From Chitinophagaceae bacterium DXS (GTDB taxonomy: Bacteria > Bacteroidota > Bacteroidia > Chitinophagales > Chitinophagaceae), in NCBI GenBank assembly GCA_030345135.1, contig CP128386.1, forward strand, positions 5,172,109-5,236,108: a stretch of 64,000 bases of DNA, read 5' to 3'. The notes under the pieces were generated by a model. The model was not told the DNA's origin. It did no database searches and saw only the letters and a program-made list of their open reading frames with translations. Positions 61,077 through 64,000 of this stretch are shown in pieces. Numbering within the stretch: position 1 is the first letter of the stretch; each line of letters starts with the position of its first letter. Position numbers and translations under genes: made by a program.

Positions 61077-61820
61077 ATGTTCAATATCACACTACCCGTT
61101 AGAAATGCTGATCAGATAACAATCAGGCGAAGCATACCCTGGTTGCTTCACCAACGCTGGCAAAACGTTGTTTTTTTTCACTGGAAGGTGGAACCCGCCA
61201 TCATAGAGAAGTATATTCCTGTAAATACGGAACCCGATCTTTTTGAAGATACATGCTGGTTATCGATTGTATTGTTCTCTTCTATGAACAATCATCTGAA
61301 AAAAATGCCTTCGATACATATACTTCCTGACTTTTATGAGATTAATCTGCGAACATATGTAGTATGCAAAAGAGTGCCGGGCATTTGCTTTCTTGATATA
61401 AAAGCCAGCTCTGCAATGGCTGTGCTTGTAAACAGGTTACTGGGACTTCCATATAAAAAAGGCAGGTTCAGCCGTCTCCAAAAAACCGAATGCGATGACA
61501 CGTTCTATCATTACAATGATCTGAACTACATTAACACCAGGTATAAAGCAGGGAGCCCGCTGATAAAGACGGCTAAGGATCTATGGCTTACCGAGAGATA
61601 TGTTGCTTTTCAGTCTGTAAAAAACAACACGCTTGCTTTTCCTGTTGCACATAAACCCTGGCCGTTGCAAAAGATGGACGTGAGCAGTGTTGATATTTAC
61701 TGGCGCTTTAAAAACCTGTATCTGGCTAACTCAGAGCTAAACTGCATGCATTTTGCACCGGCTGCGGAAGTTAATCTCTGGTATCCGCAACGTTTTAATG
61801 GCGGACAGATCAACTCATAA
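61077..61820 (+). CDS. DUF2071 (YqjF-like) protein
   Basis: A 247-residue protein of the DUF2071/YqjF family. It has RRSIPWLLHQRWQNVVFFHW, IEKYIPVNTEPDLFEDTCWL and SFGYEVNLRTYV-type strands (ILPDFYEINLRTYVVCKRVP, GICFLDIKASSAMAVLVNRL). The family adopts an acetoacetate-decarboxylase-like fold and its function is unknown. The ATG at 61077 begins MFNITLPVRNADQ. It lies 43 bases upstream of the inorganic pyrophosphatase gene on the same strand, possibly in one operon. Confidence 0.85.
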   Translation: MFNITLPVRNADQITIRRSIPWLLHQRWQNVVFFHWKVEPAIIEKYIPVNTEPDLFEDTCWLSIVLFSSMNNHLKKMPSIHILPDFYEINLRTYVVCKRVPGICFLDIKASSAMAVLVNRLLGLPYKKGRFSRLQKTECDDTFYHYNDLNYINTRYKAGSPLIKTAKDLWLTERYVAFQSVKNNTLAFPVAHKPWPLQKMDVSSVDIYWRFKNLYLANSELNCMHFAPAAEVNLWYPQRFNGGQINS

Positions 61821-61863
61821 TATTGTGGCACTATTTTTTAATTACAGTTCATAAAATAAACTT

Positions 61864-62334
61864 ATGAAGCCGATTACAGTGGTAATAGAAACGCCTAAAG
61901 GTTCTGCGCAGAAATATGATTTTGATGAAAAACTAAAGGGCTATTGCCTGAGGAAGGTGCTTCCGGCAGGAATGGTCTTTCCTTATGATTTTGGATTTAT
62001 TCCAAAAACGAAAGCTGATGACGGTGATCCTATAGATGTTATTGTATTGTCTGAATTTAAAAGCTTTTCCGGATGTATTATGCGATGCAGAATTATCGGA
62101 GCCATAAGGGCAAAACAACAGGATGGAAAAAAAATGATAGAGAACGATCGCTTTATAGCTGTGCCCGAAGCCACTTTGGTTTATAAGAATATTGGTTCAG
62201 TGGAGGATCTTCCAAAACAATTTATTGATGAACTACAAGAATTCTTCATCAATTACAATAAACTTGAAGGAAAAAAATTTGAGCCGGTAGCTGTCCTGAA
62301 TCAAAAAAAAGCAACGCAGCTATTGAAAAAATAA
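61864..62334 (+). CDS. ppa: Inorganic pyrophosphatase (family I)
   Basis: Hydrolyses pyrophosphate to two phosphates, pulling biosynthetic reactions. The 156-residue product has the family I features GMVFPYDFGFIPKTKADDGD, with the metal-binding motif D53-G-D55-P-I-D58-V, and NDRFIAVPEATLVYKNI. It is a little shorter than the 175-residue E. coli enzyme. The C-terminal region (INYNKLEGKKFEPVAVLNQK) is typical. It follows DUF2071 at 43 bases and converges with the alcohol dehydrogenase. Confidence 0.94.
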   Translation: MKPITVVIETPKGSAQKYDFDEKLKGYCLRKVLPAGMVFPYDFGFIPKTKADDGDPIDVIVLSEFKSFSGCIMRCRIIGAIRAKQQDGKKMIENDRFIAVPEATLVYKNIGSVEDLPKQFIDELQEFFINYNKLEGKKFEPVAVLNQKKATQLLKK

Positions 62335-62372
62335 TGCTGCTGCGCTGCTATATTGAAATGGGTTAGCCGGTT

Positions 62373-63539
62373 TTATGCCCACGGGTTCATCACAACCTTT
62401 ACACAATTGTCTTCCTTCTTTTTAAATATTTCGTATCCGTGAGAAACTTCTGATAATGGCAGACGGTGTGTAATAATATCATCCAATTTTATTTTGCCGT
62501 CGTTTACCAGTGCAATAAGTTCATCAATATAGCGATGTACCGGCGCCTGGCCGCCCTTAAGCGAAATGCCTTTATCGAAAAATTGTCCGATGGGAAAATT
62601 ATCATAGGTGGTTGGATACACGCCTAGCACAACTACTATACCTCCCCTTCTTACTGTGCTCATGCAGGCTTCTATAATCTTTGGGGACCCTTTCTCCAGA
62701 TTGATCAATGCCTTCGCTTTCTCCAGCATATTTCTGTCCGGTTCAAAGCCTACTGCGTCAATACAAACATCAGCACCTCTTCCAACTGTCATATCCCGGA
62801 TTTGCTGAATTACGTCTTTCTCGTTCTCCCACAATATCGTTTCACATCCTGCAGTATCCTTTGCCTTATCCAGCCTGTATTGAAGGGTATCAACAACAAT
62901 CACTTTTCCTGCGCCTCTCAGCCAGGCACTTTTTGCAGCCATTATACCCACGGGACCGGAACCGAAAATAGCAACCGTTTCGCCCCCGGTTACTTCACCA
63001 AAATCCACGCCCGTATAACCTGTCGGGAATATATCGGTAAGAAACAATACCTGCTCATCACTCAGTTGCTCCGGTGCTTTACGGGGACCAAAATCCGCAT
63101 AAGGCACGCGTACATACTGTGCCTGTCCGCCATTATACCCACCATACAGATCTGTATAACCAAACAGGGCCCCGCCTTTCTGATCAAGCAAACCGCCCTC
63201 TGGCCCGTAATGTTCAGGATTACTGTGTTCACAATGTCCCGGAAGGCCATGGCTACAAAAATAACATGTTCCGCAAGCTATTGGAAATGGCACAATTACC
63301 CTGTCGCCCTTTTGCAGGTTCGTTATGGCGCTGCCAACTTCTTCAACAATGCCCATAAACTCGTGGCCAAGAACCATTGGCCGTGGCTGCGGTATGCCAC
63401 CTGAATATATATGCAGATCCGAACCGCATATTGCTGTAGAAGTCACTTTGAGAATGATATCCCTGGGCTGCTCGATTTTGGGATCATCCACAGTATCGTA
63501 CGATACTTTGCCCGGACCGTGAATTACTGCTGCTTTCAT
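62373..63539 (-). CDS. Zinc-dependent alcohol dehydrogenase (formaldehyde-dehydrogenase-like)
   Basis: Medium-chain NAD(P)-dependent dehydrogenase of 388 residues. Catalytic zinc ligands are in TAICGSDLHIYSGG (C38) and VLGHEFMGIVEEVG (H65, E66). A structural zinc site is CGTCYFCSHGLPGHC. The cofactor-binding motif is AIFGSGPVGIMAAKSAWLRG, followed by KVIVVDTLQYRLDKAKD. The sequence GGYNGGQAQYVRVPYADFGP and the long loops resemble glutathione-independent formaldehyde dehydrogenases. Substrate remains uncertain. A block of GAGATTTGAAATTTGA words and then a long repeat array lie upstream of its start. Confidence 0.92.
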   Translation of the reverse strand: MKAAVIHGPGKVSYDTVDDPKIEQPRDIILKVTSTAICGSDLHIYSGGIPQPRPMVLGHEFMGIVEEVGSAITNLQKGDRVIVPFPIACGTCYFCSHGLPGHCEHSNPEHYGPEGGLLDQKGGALFGYTDLYGGYNGGQAQYVRVPYADFGPRKAPEQLSDEQVLFLTDIFPTGYTGVDFGEVTGGETVAIFGSGPVGIMAAKSAWLRGAGKVIVVDTLQYRLDKAKDTAGCETILWENEKDVIQQIRDMTVGRGADVCIDAVGFEPDRNMLEKAKALINLEKGSPKIIEACMSTVRRGGIVVVLGVYPTTYDNFPIGQFFDKGISLKGGQAPVHRYIDELIALVNDGKIKLDDIITHRLPLSEVSHGYEIFKKKEDNCVKVVMNPWA

Positions 63540-63540
63540 A

Positions 63541-63580
63541 TGTGAGATTTGAGATTTGAAATTTGAAATTTGAGATTTGA
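63541..63580. repeat. GAGATTTGAAATTTGA words
   Basis: The same simple repeat as at 5070 and 9974: TGAGATTTGAGATTTG then AAATTTGAAATTTGAG. It directly abuts the alcohol dehydrogenase start, so it lies in that gene's leader. Confidence 0.65.
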
Positions 63581-63587
63581 ATCATCT

Positions 63588-64000
63588 TAAGTACGAATTA
63601 CGAAGTACGAAGTACGTGGGTGCAGGCTTGCTCAGTTTATTCGTAAACGCTCATACTAAGTACGAATTACGAAGTACGAAGTACGCGGGTGCAGTCCTGT
63701 TTCGATTTTTCGTAAACGCTCGTAATAAGTACGAATTACGAAGTACGAAGTACGTGGGTGCGATCCTGTTTCGATTTTTCGTAAACGCTCGTAATAAGTA
63801 CGAATTACGAAGTACGAAGTACGTGGGTGCGATCCTGTTTCGATTTTTCGTAAACGCTCGTAATAAGTACGAATTACGAAGTACGAAGTACGTGGGTGCG
63901 ATCCTGTTTCGATTTTTCGTAAACGCTCGTAATAAGTACGAATTACGAAGTACGAAGTACGTGGGTGCGATCCTGTTTCGATTTTTCGTAAACGCTCGTA
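63588..64000. repeat. 69-bp tandem repeat array, at least six copies
   Basis: Units start at 63588, 63657, 63726, 63795, 63864 and 63933, exactly 69 bases apart, and the array runs off the window. Each contains TACGAATTACGAAGTACG, then TGGGTGCGATCCTG, then TTCGATTTTTCGTAAACG. The first two units differ at several positions (GCAGGCTTGCTCAGTTT in unit 1); units 3 to 6 are identical. Each can fold through TCGTAAT/ATTACGA. No coding frame. Confidence 0.93.

Noticed and set aside
63588..64000. CRISPR array
   Set aside because: Units are 69 bases and contiguous with no unique spacers between them, and no cas gene is nearby.
1..64000. tRNA, rRNA, tmRNA or classical riboswitch genes
   Set aside because: I looked in the larger gaps for T-loop GTTCRANNC with CCA-type ends and for known riboswitch cores and saw none; a covariance search would be decisive.

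Overview
The window is chromosomal DNA from a member of the Bacteroidota, most likely family Chitinophagaceae (inference from gene content; no rRNA or tRNA gene was found to fix the taxonomy). Supporting signs are promoters of the TTTG-N19/21-TAnnTTTG type, few Shine-Dalgarno sequences, a short 285-residue primary sigma factor, a fused NagB/PIG-L deaminase, a protein with a type IX secretion (T9SS) C-terminal domain, a TonB-dependent receptor, LytS/LytTR regulation and 800-residue FtsX-type permeases.

Layout. 0-9 kb: nitronate monooxygenase, a flippase-like membrane protein overlapping a heptose-phosphate adenylyltransferase, ppk1 and ppx (polyphosphate synthesis and breakdown), panB, and a LytS/LytTR two-component pair. 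9.4-12.5 kb: four minus-strand genes (Nudix, YfiT-like DinB, ABC ATPase, CAP lipoprotein). 13-16.8 kb: nagB fusion and rpoD around a gene-poor stretch with several terminators. 17-28.4 kb: threonine aldolase, S9 peptidase, pgi, dnaG, a DUF3810 membrane metallopeptidase and the conserved DUF177-rpmF-plsX cluster. 28.5-41.7 kb: catalase HPII, TatA, a cation/proton antiporter with a duplicated 3' end, and secreted proteins (glycosidase, FG-GAP/T9SS protein, beta-propeller, outer-membrane protein). 42-52 kb: FtsX-type permease, TonB-dependent receptor, two tandem AraC paralogues, DUF4407. 52-64 kb: GH51 arabinofuranosidase, a lone receiver, a sigma-54 activator, DUF892 and KGG stress-type proteins, DUF2071, inorganic pyrophosphatase and a zinc alcohol dehydrogenase.

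The genes are mostly ordinary housekeeping and accessory functions, and I do not see a clear new multi-gene system such as a defence island, biosynthetic cluster or prophage. The unusual part is between the genes. Many intergenic regions begin right after a stop codon with short quasi-periodic 'words' (AAAGCCTA, CAGCTATCAG, TAAGATAG, GAGATTTGAAATTT and others), and several regions end with the same words in inverted orientation. Added to these are a 113-bp tandem repeat full of hairpins (12.6 kb), a 69-bp array running off the right edge (63.6 kb), a 207-bp MITE-like insertion with TTA target duplications (56.3 kb), a palindrome family GTTTCGTG/CACGAAAC, a 26-bp-armed inverted repeat (18.3 kb), and a 570-bp element with 20-bp inverted ends (39.7-40.3 kb).

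Functional links that can be argued: ppk1, ppx and ppa all handle polyphosphate or pyrophosphate; the AraC pair lies divergent to the TonB receptor and may control it; the receiver, sigma-54 activator, DUF892 and KGG genes look like a stress-response neighbourhood.
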